64,000 bases of DNA from Apiosordaria backusii (taxonomy: Eukaryota > Ascomycota > Sordariomycetes > Sordariales > Lasiosphaeriaceae). Below, one piece after another: positions 34,833-46,670 of the stretch. Location: assembly GCA_030549205.1 (NCBI GenBank), contig JAUKTV010000006.1, positions 1,258,501 to 1,322,500 on the forward strand, given 5' to 3'. Each line of letters starts with the position of its first letter. Position 1 is the stretch's first letter. The position numbers and the translations under genes are program-made. The notes under the pieces were generated by a model that worked only from the letters and a program-made list of their open reading frames with translations, made no database searches and had not been told where the DNA came from.

Positions 34833-35871
34833 ATGTTACACCAAGTGTCACCCACCGCTGTTCTAGCGGTGGCCGCCATGATTCTCCCGTCGATCGTCTC
34901 CGCCGACGGCCCGCTAGCCTCGAGCAAACGAGGGCTCTGCTTCACGCCCAACGAAACCACCCGCGCCGACGACTCCATCTGGCCCCCGGCGCTATCGTGG
35001 TATTACAACTACAAGCCCTTGCCCGAGCCAAAATACAAAGACATTCCCCAGTCCGAGTTCGAGTTCGTGCCCATGCTTTGGGGTGCCCCGGAGACAAAAG
35101 GAGACACCTCGTTTGTCACGACCGTCAAAGACCTGATCAAGAGCGGAGTCAACATTACCAATGTCCTATCTTTCAATGAACCGGATGCGCCCTATGCCTG
35201 GGGAGGAAGTTATCTGGATCCCGTCACGGCCGCACAGGCTTGGGTCGACAACATCAAGCCGCTGAGTGACATGGGGCTGCGGGTGGGCTTGCCGGCCTGT
35301 ACTGGCGGCAGGGACGGCTTGCCCTGGCTCGAGACGTTTGTGCGCGAGTGCTCGGCACTTGTCAGCACCGGAAACAAGAAGGAGAACTGCACCTTTGACT
35401 TTGTCACGATTCATTGGTATGGAAACTTTGACGGGTTGGCCAGCCACATGGGACAATATGCTGCTGCGTACGCTTTTTTGCTTCTAGAGTTCTTCTGAGG
35501 TGATGCTGACCTGTGACAGGTTCCCCAACAAGACCATGTGGATCACCGAGTACAACCTGGCCGGTGCTAGCTTGGAGGAAACACAAGCATTCTACAAGAT
35601 TTCCGCCGAGTACTTTGATCGCCTCGACTTTGTAGAGCGGTACTCCCTGTTTGGCGCCTTTAGGAGTGACGTGTCGAACGTGGGACCCAATGCCGCCATG
35701 CTGAGCAACGACGGGAGACTGACGGATATCGGGGCCTGGTATCTGGGCAGGGAGGGGACGGGCGTGAAGCCGACTGACGGCAAATCTGTGAGTGTTGCTG
35801 GGCGTCAAGTAATGCCTACAGTGAGCGCTGCGATTCTAGGTGCTGTTGCCATTGCATGGGGTCTGTTCTGA
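34833..35871 (+). CDS. GPI-anchored GH128 (Asl1-like) beta-1,3-glucanase
   Basis: Two exons, 34833-35467 and 35520-35871, with a 52-bp intron (GTACGC...ACAG), give 328 residues. A signal peptide (VLAVAAMILPSIVSA) is followed by SSKRGLCFTPNETTRAD, the start typical of the fungal Asl1/GH128 family. The two catalytic glutamates appear in FNEPD (about residues 112-116) and in WITEYN just after the splice; WYYNY and TIHWYG are also family blocks. The C-terminus ends in a hydrophobic tail (TVSAAILGAVAIAWGLF) after a Ser/Gly-containing spacer, the form of a GPI-attachment signal. It probably cleaves beta-1,3-glucan in the fungus's own wall during remodelling. The intron contains a stop, so the exon-1 frame alone would be truncated. 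Confidence 0.9.
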
Positions 35872-36416
35872 TGACATATTCTGCTATCCGAGTTTTGTAT
35901 ATTTTGCCGAACCTAATTGCGTTGTACATGTAAGTACAGCATTTTGGCAGTTCTTTGTTGGAGATTTGGAAAAGACATGTGGGGCCCGGTGTTCTTGCCT
36001 CTTGGAATTTATCCTGCATCTTACCTGGTCAATCTTTGATACGCATGACCTGACAAACCAATGATTGCTCTTACATTGGTCTGGACTATCGGATTATGTG
36101 TGGCCAAAGCCTATCAACGCCAGCATTGCCATGAGTCCCAAGAATTGGAACTGCATTGGTGGGTTTTCCGGCACTCCAGTCATCCCCTGTAAAGTAACCC
36201 TGCTAATCCTGTTGCGGCAGGCTAACAGAGCCACACGGAGCAGGCGAGGTTTCCCGGAGCGTGTTGGGTTAGTTCGCCGCTCGCAACTTCCTGGCGATGG
36301 TGCTCAAAGTGCGGGGTGAGGTGATTGCGAAGAAAAGAAGGATATTTACATATTACCTGGGATAGGCCCGTCTTTCCATTTCTTTTGAGCTGAAAGATCG
36401 TCGCTCCTCACACGAA
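35872..36416. other. Intergenic
   Basis: Between the GH128 and methyltransferase genes, both plus-strand. No gene seen. Confidence 0.5.
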
Positions 36417-37741
36417 ATGGCCGAGTCTACTAGCACATCAGCTCCGGCTGCTGCGCCGCAGCCGTCTGCTTCTTCACCGGCATCTCCGCCTCCGGCCACC
36501 AGCGCCGAACCCACTCCGGCATCCCCCACAACGGCCGGGCAGCCGACCACCGAGTCTCAAATTGCAGTTGTATGGTTTGACCTTTATTCCCTGCGATGAC
36601 CAAGCTCACACAATCTTCAGGACACCAATCCAATCTATCATCCCCAACCGCGATTTGACAATGACGATGATGACAATGACTCTGCGCTCGGTGATGAGAA
36701 TGCTGTCTCCACCGCCTCCATCAGCTCCAGTATCCTCCAGTACCGTAAGCTTCACGGCAGGACGTTTCACAATTTTGGCGGTGCCGATAAGGTCGAGTAC
36801 TGGTGAGTCTGGGTTGACTTATCTGTTGTGGGATCGTGTGTAGGTTGCTAAGATATTTCGCGCATCAGGGCACCAAATGACGACGCCCAAAATGATCAGC
36901 TAGACATCAACCACCACCTGCTCAACCTTGCCCTGGACAACAAGCTGTTCTTCGCCCCGTTGTCCAATCCGAAACGGGTCCTCGACGTGGGCACCGGCAC
37001 CGGCATGTGGGCCATCGACTTTGCCGATGAGTTTCCCGACTGCGAGGTTACCGGCATCGACCTGTCTCCCATCCAGCCCACGTGGGTGCCCCCCAACTGC
37101 AAGTTTGAGCTGGATGACGCGTCCCAGCCCTGGACGTTTCCAGACAATTACTTTGACTACATCCACATCCGGTACATGATTGGCTGCTTCAAGGACTGGA
37201 CCGCCGTCTACCGCGAGGCCTACCGCTGCCTCAAGCCCGGAGGCTGGATCGAGCACATGGACTGCACGGCTGATGTCTTGTCTGATGACGGCTCGCTGCC
37301 CAAGGACTCGGTGTTTGTCGAATGGAAGAAGGTGTTCAAGGATGCCGGAGACAAGATGGGCCAGACGTTTGAGGTCGTTGACAATGACAACTACATTGGG
37401 TGGCTCAAGGAGGCTGGCTTCAAAGATGTCAAGAACACAATCATCAAGACACCTGTCGGTTCGTGGCCCGCCGATCCCAAGTGGAAGGAGGTTGGCCAGT
37501 TCAACCAGTATATGCTGGAGGGTGGTATCGAAGGGCTCGGGCTGTACATTATCACCAACGTCCTCGGCTGGAAGTATGAGGAGATGCAGGTCTTTATCTC
37601 CAAGATCAGGGCCGGGCTGAGGAATAAGAACTGGCATAGCTATTGTGTTTGGTGAGTTTCTTTTCGGTTTTGCCTTTGTCGACAGAGCTAACAGTTGTGA
37701 TCAACAGGGGTGCTGCTTGGGCCCAGAAGCCTTATGAGTGA
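36417..37741 (+). CDS. LaeA-like S-adenosylmethionine-dependent methyltransferase
   Basis: Four exons, 36417-36569, 36621-36802, 36869-37651 and 37708-37741, give 383 residues; all introns have GT...AG ends and keep the frame. The N-terminus (about 50 residues) is Ala/Ser/Pro-rich and disordered, followed by an acidic run (DNDDDDNDSALGDE). The methyltransferase domain starts near YRKLHGRTFHNFG and has SAM motif I VLDVGTGTGMWAIDFADE, then EVTGIDLSPIQP, an FDYIHIRYMIGC block and YRCLKPGGWIEH. This pattern is that of the fungal LaeA/TAM-like superfamily, often linked to secondary metabolism, but many members are of unknown function and no biosynthetic core gene lies nearby. The tiny last exon (WGAAWAQKPYE) is the conserved end of the family. 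Confidence 0.9.
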
Positions 37742-38347
37742 TGGATACGCAAAGTACAGGTAAAGGGGTTCGGTCAGGTATATAATTTTGGAACTGGGAG
37801 GGGTTTATGGTTGTTACGTATCAAATCAAGCAGAAGATGTACAAGATGGCATGCACAAGATCGAGCAGTATTGGGTATGTATCTGCTGTGTCGCTTACCT
37901 AGGTTTCGTTCCTTGGGAGTCCTTTCCGTGCAAGATATGGCCTCTTTTGGCCAGGACTCGGGGTGCCCGATGTGCAGTATCATCAACAACGTCTTACCAG
38001 CACCCAAACCCAACATTCTACAATATTTGTAAGCGTTGTGATAGATGCGGGGAAGTAGGTATTCAGGGATGAGGGGAGAAACTTGCCTCTTGTGTGGAGT
38101 TGATCCGAAGTTCGCTCTCCTCAACTATCGTTGGTGCAAGTAGCGCGACATGCTGCGGGGAAGATATCAAGAATGTGATTTTACATAGGTATTGTACATG
38201 GAAGGGGTCAACTAAATGTGTGGGAACCTCTGGGAGTCCAGATGAGTAGACAAAGTAGCTCTCACACCACCCAGGCGATATTCTTCTTCTGTTATTTACC
38301 ACGCGAGAACTTTTCAATTAGGCTGTCTGCACAGTACTTGTTCCATC
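37742..38347. other. Intergenic
   Basis: About 600 bp between methyltransferase and aldehyde dehydrogenase genes. Nothing recognisable. Confidence 0.5.
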
Positions 38348-39984
38348 ATGGGTTCAACTACCGACCTCCCCAAGGTTGACTTCTCGGTATGTCCATTCCA
38401 TTTGTTGTCAGGGAGGCTCACCATTGACAGAACAACCTAAGGTAGTCCAACTTTCAAAATATCATCAATAACGCCCTTTCGTCCACCCCCGAAACCCGTC
38501 AGGCCGTGGACCCAAGCACCGAGGAGCTTCTCTATCCTGTCCCCTTGTCGAAACAGTCCGATGTTGACAACGTTGTCTCTGCCGCAAAAGCTGCCTTTCC
38601 CGCATGGAGGGATCTATCCTATGACGAGCGGGCTCAGTACATTGTGCGATATGCCGACGCCGTCGAGGCGAACCTTGCTGGACTTCAAGAACTTTTGATG
38701 AAGGAAGCTGGCAAACCTGTTAGCAACGCTGCTGGGGAACTGGCATTTGCACTTGCGCACTTGAGGGAGACGGCCAAGATTCGGTTAGAGGACGAGGGGA
38801 TTGAAGATGGCGAGGAGGTTGTTTGGAATGATCACTTTGGTTTTTGTGAGTGGATGCTAATGATGAACACAGAGGAAAGCCTCGGTTCGATATGTCCCCT
38901 TGGGCGTGGGTGTCGGCATCGTTCCCTGGAATTACCCTGTTCTTTTAGGTTTGGGCAAGTTGGATGCTGCTGTCCTTACTGGCAATACCTTTATCTGGAA
39001 GCCGTCTCCTTATTCTCCTTACACGGCACTCAAGTTGGGCGAAATTGCTGCCCAAATTTTCCCGCCAGGTGTTGTGCAAGTCTTGAGCGGCGACGAGAGC
39101 TTGGGGCCACTCTTGACTGCTTACCCTGTGTTGCCAAGATTAGCTTCACGGGTTCCACCATGACAGGCAAGAAGGTCATGCAAGCCTCTGCCAGTACACT
39201 CAAGAGATTGACATTGGAGCTGGGCGGAAACGACGCGGCCATTGTTTGTGAAGATGTCGATGTGGGCAAAGTGGTCCAAAAGGTATTTTCATCATTCCGC
39301 ATGCGATAGGTACCTGGCAACTAACAAGATAGAAAGATTGGACCTATGGCATTCATGCATTCCGATCAGATCTGCATGGATATCAAGCGCCTCTCTGTCC
39401 ACGAGAAGATCTACGACGAATTCCTTGCTGCTTTGGTTCCGGTCGTCAAGTCTTTCAAAGTCGGGAGGAGGTGGAGATCCAGAGGCGTTCCTCGGCCCTG
39501 TCCAGAACAGCATGCAGTTTGCCAAAGTCAAGGAATTGTACTCTGAGATTGGCAAGCAAAACTGGCAGGTTGCAACCGGTGGCGAGCCTGCTGCGTCAGA
39601 TTGTAAAAGAGGCTTTTTCCTGCCTCCCACCATTATTGACAACCCCTCAGACGGCAAGCCGAATTGTGGTTGAGGAGCCTTTTGGCCCCATCATGCCTGT
39701 TCTCAAATGGACTGATGAGGATGAGGTCATTAGGTAGGCGGGCCAATAACACCAACATGGGCTTGGGAGCTTCGGTCTGGAGCAACGACATTGCCAAAGC
39801 TGAGAAGCTGGCCAAGAGGTTGGAAGCAGGTAGCATTTGGGTAAACAGTCATTTTGAGCTGTCCCCTTATGTCCCTTCTGGCGGGCACAAGTGGAGCGGC
39901 ATTGGTATGGACTGGGGCGTGATTGGCATGAAGGGGTGGTGCAACACGCAGGCCTATTGGGTGCGAAAAACAATCTACCTATAG
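38348..39984 (+). pseudogene. Aldehyde dehydrogenase gene broken by several frameshifts
   Basis: The locus aligns in order with an ALDH of the NAD(P)-dependent superfamily. It starts MGSTTDLPKVDFS, has an intron (38387-38445), then SSNFQNIINNAL and EELLYPVPLSKQSDVDNVV. Later blocks are RKASVRYVPLGVGVGIVPWN, GNTFIWKPSPYSPYTALKLG, ISFTGSTMTGKKVM, LTLELGGNDAAIVCED (general-base Glu), DQICMDIKRL (catalytic Cys), GFFLPPTIID, VVEEPFGPIMPVLKW and SGIGMDWGVIGMKGW. These blocks fall in different frames: changes occur near 39125-39135, 39460-39472, 39652-39662 and 39732-39742, and the intron near 38830-38880 has no fully consistent splice. An intron at 39283-39336 is normal. The coding sequence otherwise looks undecayed with no RIP stops, so inactivation is recent or there are assembly errors. 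Confidence 0.82.
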
Positions 39985-40918
39985 ATTGAGGGGCTGCATT
40001 TCTGTTGGGGCGGGTTAGCGTCTTTATTTTGTTCTGTATGAGTAACTTGATTTAACTTCTGATCTGATGATAAGGTTGGGGAAATTACGGATATGGGCCG
40101 AGAGAAACAACTGGCATTGAAAGTACCTTAGATATAAACATGGCTGCTTAGTGTATGTGATTGCCGTTTTTGGGTTGTGCAAAGAACGGTCTCATGATTG
40201 CGGCCAGAGCGAGGGCGATAAGCAGGTCAGAAGGAGCGGTCTGATGTTTGGGTCCTAGCAATGAGACATGATGTGATTGATGGCTGTCAAGGCTGACGCT
40301 CGCCCCTGAAGTGGCCAGCCCCGCATTGACAGGCCATTGAAAATGCCAACACCAGTTCAGAAAATGGAAGTTTATTGTCGGTAGTAAGTCGTGCATGAGG
40401 TTCTCCATCGATTTTGAGCATGCCGCCCTCGCTGCGGCACAGCACCGAAGCTAGCCCGCAACCGAGAAGGAATTAGACGACCATGATGGCCGGTCTGGCT
40501 GCCAGAGACCAGCCCGGTTAGAAGATTTAGACTCGACGGCCCAGAGGGAATGGACGTCTTGCATACCTAGTGTTCACGACCTAGACTGACCGGACGGCGC
40601 CATACCCTTCCATTATCGACCGGTCTCACATTGTGCAGCCATGCGATCCGACGTTTGAAGTACGCTTCCTAAACAGGTCAGTAACACACAACGGAAAAAA
40701 ACCCTCGCGAAGTACCTTAATATACCTAATAGCAGGGTTTGGGAAAAAACTCGAAATCCTACCTATTAAACGGCCAGAAGCCTCGATAAAAGACTTCCGG
40801 TCTTCATCGTGTTTCTCTGATCTCTGTTCTTATCTACCTCATTCGACTGGGCTATCTCTCTGCCACACAACACTACCGCTTCTACACTGAGAGCAAGACA
40901 TAAGCTGGGCTTACAACC
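39985..40918. other. Intergenic
   Basis: About 930 bp without a supported gene. A CT-rich run precedes the small secreted-peptide gene. Confidence 0.5.
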
Positions 40919-41106
40919 ATGAAGGTGAGTGCTCTAAGCAGGCGTTTGAGGCTAAAGAGCGAATTGCTGATACGACGATTTAGATCTTTACCATTCTTAT
41001 TCTTTCCGCTGCAGCGGTGCTTGCCGCCCCGACACCAGCCCCCGCCCAAATCGAAGCTCGGGCATGCCCAGAGAATCCCGATGATTGTATTTCAACCTTT
41101 ACATAA
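40919..41106 (+). CDS. Very small secreted peptide (putative)
   Basis: ATG-AAG is followed at once by an intron (40925-40983, GTGAGT...TTAG), and exon 2 (40984-41106) continues IFTILILSAAAVLAAPTPAP to a TAA. The 42-residue product has a strong signal peptide (about 16 residues, cleavage after VLA), a Pro-rich stretch, and then EARACPENPDDCISTFT with two cysteines. Fungal secreted peptides often have this form. The Met-Lys start split by an intron is what makes the signal peptide complete, which favours a real gene. A second intron beginning GTATTT at the last cysteine is possible and would change the C-terminus. No function can be given. Confidence 0.55.
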
Positions 41107-43726
41107 ACATCCATGTAGCACCTGAGGTGCCTGAGGAAGGAAAACAACGGCGAAGACAGCACATAGCTGTGGCATTATCAACCAACCTATAGACGTAATG
41201 AATATACTATGGACCTACTCAACGACAGTCTTTGCAATGCTTTAACGTTGAACTGTACAATGACATGGATGATTATCCCTATTAGAGACAAAGCTAACAA
41301 GTAACTCTGACGGCGACAAACCTTCCTCTGACTTTGATTAGATCCGCGTTCTAAGTTACCTTATGTTCATATTATCATCCTTTTAATCCAAGTGTTGAGG
41401 CCCTTCTCAGAGGCCTCAGGTCCTACCTTTTCAGCAATAGCGTACACAGTCTATTGTGTATAACTTCCCAGCAGAGCAGGGATAATTACTTTACCGCTTG
41501 CATCGACCACACTCAGGCCTTTCACGCCATAGACTAGCAACTTCCGGTCTGCAACACAAGATACAAAGGAAGCATTGAAGCCATGCTGATGGGATGGAAA
41601 GAAGAAAAGAATATAGCACCATCCCGCATTTTAACCAGTCAGCATTTGCTGTGGCGTTTGGACATAGTCCTCAGGAAGAAGATTCTCTGTGATGCAATGG
41701 TAAATTAGTAAGAGAGCATGGTGAAAAGGGTGATGAATTGTAAATACCAAGCTGTCAAACAGCTTCAAGTTTACAGTGGATCTGAACGGGCTCCGCCAGA
41801 TGCCAGATAAAGGCTTGTAAATGCCTTCTCCCAACCAATTTAGGTACCTCTCACTCTAGAACAAGGTTGTTCAGTTTAGTGGCTTGCAAAACCTCTGCAT
41901 AAACTATGTAAACCCAACAAGAATATCTAGGTCGATTGGGTTGGTGAGGGCTCGGTGGTTAACCCTCGGTCTCCTAAATAAAAGGTTAGCTAAATCCAAC
42001 GTCACAGTTTCTTCACTAGCGGGATGCAAAAATATCAAGGCACTCTCCTGCCTATACCCGCGCGAGAAGAAGCTCACCATTGCCGAGCTTTTGGACCTCG
42101 GAGCTTGTGTCTTGTCCCTAATTTGAGCTCGGCATTCCGCAATGATCGTCTTGTCTGTACCTGCCGGAAGGAATTGTGCTACGCTCTGAGATTGATAGTG
42201 ACATTGAGAAAATCGCTAACATCTGGGTGCACACCGTAGTTGGTAGCTATGTTTCGTCAGCGGGAGAACGTCCAGAACGGAACAAGGGAGATGGACAGTA
42301 CCACGAGCCTCCCGCGAGAAACGGGCGGTCCTGAAAGTTGCTCCCGACTCCAGGCAGCAAGCTTTATGCCCATGAGCGAATTGTTTGGCCCTATCCCATT
42401 AGCCGAGTATATTGATTGCTCCAGCTGCTACGATGAATTCCATCTCTAGCGTTGATCGTTCGAGTATGAGTGGCTTTGCGCGGTCTGCTGCGACACGCCA
42501 CACCCCTGACGCAATTCTCACTTGAAACACGATATTGAACACATTTGGTCAAGTGAGGGTGCGATAACTGACCCGGATCAACTCTATGCCGTCCCAGTGG
42601 GCAGTTCGGGCAAAAGACCTAGTTACCGTTAATGGATCGGATGAAGCTCCTCTCATTGTCTCTGAATGACCTGAAATCCGTTTATATTGAAACTGCCGTA
42701 TCACGGCCTCGAACATCAATAGTACAGCTTTGAAGATCGGCCCGAGGCAAGGAGCGCAAGGAAACGATACAGGACGGATCAAGGAGACCATGTACCTAGT
42801 GCAGTAACGCAGGTACTGCGTTCTGCCAGTAAGGTACGTTAACACAACTAGTTAGGCATAAAACTGCAAGGAGCGTTTTGCGAAGTATTCCCCGCTCTAG
42901 GACCAGCACAGAGTGGATGTCAGAGTTTGAGATCATGCAACTGTAAGACCCGCTGTTCCTCCGCAGAGAATGATATAATTCTAACTTGGTCTTGTTCCCG
43001 TACCTAGTTCCGCATGTTGAGTGTAAAGAAGACTGGAACTGTTTCACAAAAGCCCTCGTATAAGCAGACAGAACACATAACATGCTGAGATATTTATAAT
43101 AGAACGAGAAAACAACATAATCATATTGAAAGCAGTTACTGTTGTGGGAGGTTCAAGCCGGACAATGTATTTGTGTAAAGTTCTATCGCAGCAGCATGAG
43201 ACGACAGAGAGCAGGCTGAGCACTACTGTTTTTTGTGATGAATACAATGGGTGGTTCCAAAGTTTGTACTGCGACAGCATGCTCTTGCTACCCCCACACC
43301 TTGACTTGCACCATTGACTGCCACAGTGCCGTTAATTACATAAACCTGATTGGGCCGCTTATATATTTACAGCTGTGTGTCATTGAGCCATGTCGTCGGG
43401 TGCGTAGAAGTGCCGAGATGATATTCCTCGCATCCCGATAGCCCAATTCGAACCAAGAGATCAGAGCAGGGACTTCTTCATCCCTGGATAGAATGACACT
43501 ATCAAGGTGCAGAGCAAGTGCATCCGGCTCTGTGGTCCACCTTTCCGGGACTTCCCCTCCCGGGTGTTGTGAGCCATTCCCGGCTAAATGCGGAGCGGGG
43601 CATCTACACGGCCGGAAAGGAGCTGGAGGTTTACTTCATAAGCAAGTCCAAGCATAAGATGCAATGATCAGTTCGACGTCAACCTGAACAAATCTCACAA
43701 GAGCAAGCGACTTTCTGTGATTCACC
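41107..43726. other. Long intergenic region
   Basis: About 2.6 kb with no supported gene. Short ORFs occur on both strands without motif or splice structure. Base composition is ordinary, unlike the RIP-hit blocks. The right end is the GH43 promoter. Confidence 0.5.
43582..43600 (+). promoter_or_regulatory. XlnR/XYR1-like and CreA-like sites in the GH43 promoter
   Basis: GGCTAA (43582-43587) is the core bound by the xylanolytic activator XlnR/XYR1. Immediately after it, GCGGAG (43590-43595) and GCGGGG (43595-43600) both match the CreA consensus SYGGRG. They lie 127-145 bp upstream of the GH43 ATG. The side-by-side order suggests xylose induction with glucose repression, but it is a motif match only. 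Confidence 0.5.
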
Positions 43727-45355
43727 ATGCCTCAAGTGCTAAACCCCATCCTCCCCGGGTTCAACCCAGACCCCTCTATCCTGAGGGTCGGCGATGACTA
43801 TTACATTGCCACTTCGACCTTTGAGTGGTATCCTGGAGTTCAGATCCACCATTCCAAGGACCTCGCCAACTGGGAGCTTGTCACTCGCCCCCTGACTCGC
43901 AAGTCCCAGCTTGACATGCGAGGCGATCCGGATAGCTGCGGCATCTGGGCTCCTTGTCTCACTCATGGTGGCGACAAGTTTTGGCTCGTTTACACCGATG
44001 TCAAGCGCAAGGACGGGTCTTTCAAGGACACTCACAACTACATTGTCTCTGCCCCTGCTATCGAGGGTCCCTGGTCAGATCCTGTTTACACCAACTCTTC
44101 CGGGTTTGATCCCTCCCTCTTTCACGATCCCGATACTGGCAAGAAATGGTTTGTCAACATGTTGTGGGACCATCGTCGCCGCCCTCTTCTTTTTGCCGGG
44201 ATCGCCTTGCAGGAATGGGATCCCGCTTCCGGCAAGCTTGTCGGTCCTCGCAAGAACATTTACCAAGGTACCGAGCTGGCTCTTGTTGAGGGCCCCCATC
44301 TTTACAAGCGCAACGGCTGGTATTATCTCCTGACAGCCGAAGGAGGCACCGGATACGACCACGCAGTCACGTTTGCCCGCTCTAAGAATATCTGGGGACC
44401 ATACGAGACTCATCCAGATAAGCACATCTTGTCCTCCAAAGATCACCCTCATGCTGCATTGCAGCGCGCTGGGCACGGCGACATTGTCGACACCCCCGAC
44501 GGCAAGACCTATCTCGTTCACCTTGCCGGCCGCCCAACTACGCAGAGGAGGAGATGTGTTCTGGGCCGCGAGACTGCAATCCAGGAGTGTTTCTGGAAAG
44601 ATGACTGGCTCTTTGTCAAGGACGGGCCTGTGCCATCACTCTACGTTGACCTCCCTGCGTCTCGTAACGAGGATCGATACTGGGAGACCAAGAGCTATTC
44701 CTTCAGTGCCAACGATGGCCTGCACAAGGACTTTCAGTGGCTTCGCACCCCCGAGACTGAAAGAATCTTTAATCTCGACAACAACAAGCTCAATCTGATT
44801 GGTAGGGAAAGCATTGGTTCTTGGTTCGAACAGGCGCTTGTTGCGAGGAGACAGGAGCACTTTTCTTACGACGCAGAGACGGTCATTGACTTTTCACCAA
44901 CCGACGAGAGAGAGTTTGCTGGGTTGACAGCATACTACTGTCGGTACAACTTCTTCTATCTCATTGTCAGTGCGCACAGCGATGGGCAGAGAGAGTTGTT
45001 GATCCTGGCTTCGGAGGCTAGCTGGCCAGTTGGGAATCTGAACCTGCCATTGTCAAATCCCGACAGTGTTGTGATTCCCAACCAGGGCAAGGTCAGACTT
45101 AAGGTCACCGTGAGAGGAAAGGAGCTGCAGTTTTGGTACGCCCTTGAGGGGGAAGAAGAACTCAAGACGATTGGTCCGGTCTTCGACGCAAGCATTGTCA
45201 GCGATGAGTGTGGAGGACACCAGGCTCATGGCAGTTTCACCGGTGCGTTTGTGGGTGTGGCTGCCTCGGATCTAAATGGGACGGCGAGAGTAGCGAGCTT
45301 TGATCATTTTGTATACACGCCTGTCAAGTACAGCAGTGATCAGTATGAGGTGTAG
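43727..45355 (+). CDS. GH43 beta-xylosidase / alpha-arabinofuranosidase, intracellular type
   Basis: Intronless, 542 residues. The N-terminus NPILPGFNPDPSILRVGDDYYIATSTFEWYPG is the opening of GH43 xylosidases, with the general-base Asp in NPDPS. The second Asp is in SSGFDPSLFHD and the catalytic Glu in ALVEGPHLYKRNGWYYL. The C-terminal ~200 residues (from about LYVDLPASRNEDRYW) form the GH43 C-terminal beta-sandwich. There is no signal peptide, so the enzyme is probably cytosolic and acts on imported xylo-oligosaccharides, as in GH43 subfamily 11 proteins. Length fits that group. All three catalytic residues appear present. Adjacent XlnR/CreA-like sites fit hemicellulose control. Confidence 0.93.
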   Translation: MPQVLNPILPGFNPDPSILRVGDDYYIATSTFEWYPGVQIHHSKDLANWELVTRPLTRKSQLDMRGDPDSCGIWAPCLTHGGDKFWLVYTDVKRKDGSFKDTHNYIVSAPAIEGPWSDPVYTNSSGFDPSLFHDPDTGKKWFVNMLWDHRRRPLLFAGIALQEWDPASGKLVGPRKNIYQGTELALVEGPHLYKRNGWYYLLTAEGGTGYDHAVTFARSKNIWGPYETHPDKHILSSKDHPHAALQRAGHGDIVDTPDGKTYLVHLAGRPTTQRRRCVLGRETAIQECFWKDDWLFVKDGPVPSLYVDLPASRNEDRYWETKSYSFSANDGLHKDFQWLRTPETERIFNLDNNKLNLIGRESIGSWFEQALVARRQEHFSYDAETVIDFSPTDEREFAGLTAYYCRYNFFYLIVSAHSDGQRELLILASEASWPVGNLNLPLSNPDSVVIPNQGKVRLKVTVRGKELQFWYALEGEEELKTIGPVFDASIVSDECGGHQAHGSFTGAFVGVAASDLNGTARVASFDHFVYTPVKYSSDQYEV

Positions 45356-45689
45356 GGTATGTTATAGCTAAGTTCTTTCGTAATGACAGTACACCAGTAA
45401 CGGTCGCTTTCCCGCATAGTTATCTAAGAGAACTTCTAGCGGTGCACTACCCCCTTATAGCGTTGCATCTACTAACAAAGGGTAGAGTAAAATAGAGTGC
45501 CTAAGCTTTGTACTTTAACCACAATATTGCTCCGATTTACGAAGTACTTTAGTAATTGAAGCCTGGAAAAATGAAGGGCCGTAGTAATTGAAGCTTTTGG
45601 AGGTATAAGGAATGTAAAAAGCTAAGAGGTACTGGAAGATATTAGCATAAAAACTTAAATCTTTTATTATAATTTTTATTTATGTAAAG

Positions 45690-46670
45690 AATGAAAACTT
45701 TAATATTTTATAAAATATTTTTAATATTTATTAAAATACTTATTTGGTATTAGAAAAAATAATTTTAATATAGTGTTAAAAGTTTTAATATGATATTATA
45801 TATTTTAATATTCTGTTTAAATCTTTATTATATATTAGCAATAAAGATTAAAATATTATATTAAATCTTTTAATGTATCAATAAAAGCTTTAATACTTTA
45901 ATAAAACTATTATTAAATATTTAAAAAGAAATCTTAATATTGTATTAAAACTTCCCGTATTATAATAAAAGGTTTAATATTTTATGAAAGTCTTCCTTTC
46001 ATATTAAAAATAAAAGCTTAAATATAGTATTAAAAGTTTTAATATTATTTTGAAATTATTCTTAAATATTGAAAGTTAAGATTTTAATATTTTATTAAGA
46101 ATTTAAATATTATAATAAAACCTTAATTAAATATAAAACAAAAAACCTTTAATATTAAATTTAATGACGTTAGATTTTAATAAAATATTTAATATTATAT
46201 TAAAATCTATATTTAATACTAAATATAAATATTTTAATATTAAATTAAAAGTTCTACTATTTTAATAAAATACTTAATATAATATTAAAATAGTTATTAA
46301 AGATTATAAATAAAGGTTTTATATTAAATTAAAGCTTTGTATATTTTAATACAATAAAAAAGGCAATATTATATTAAATATGTATATTTTAATCTATTAA
46401 TAAGAAATTTAATATTATAAAATAATGTTTATTAAATAAAAAGAATAAAAAACTTTACTATCATATAAAAGATTTTAATATTTTAATAAAAGCTTTTATA
46501 TTATATTAAAATTAAAATTAAGTTTTAAAAGAATTTATTTTAATATTATTCTAAGCATTTTAATGTTTTAATAAAAGACTTAATATTATATTAAAATACT
46601 TTTTAAATATTAAAATAAACAATTTACGTTTTATTTTAAAAGTTTTAATATTTTAATAAAAGACTTTATA
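45690..46670. repeat. Degenerate ATTTTAATATTTTAATAAAA-type array
   Basis: For about 1 kb the words TTTTAATATT, TTAATAAAAG and ATATTAAAA recur every 15-25 bases in an irregular, largely palindromic pattern. It looks like a low-complexity AT satellite or an RIP-collapsed tandem repeat. No fixed period can be given by eye. Confidence 0.5.

Noticed and set aside
36417..39984. Secondary-metabolite cluster (LaeA-like methyltransferase plus aldehyde dehydrogenase)
   Set aside because: No polyketide, peptide or terpene synthase, cytochrome P450 or pathway regulator lies nearby, and the dehydrogenase is broken.
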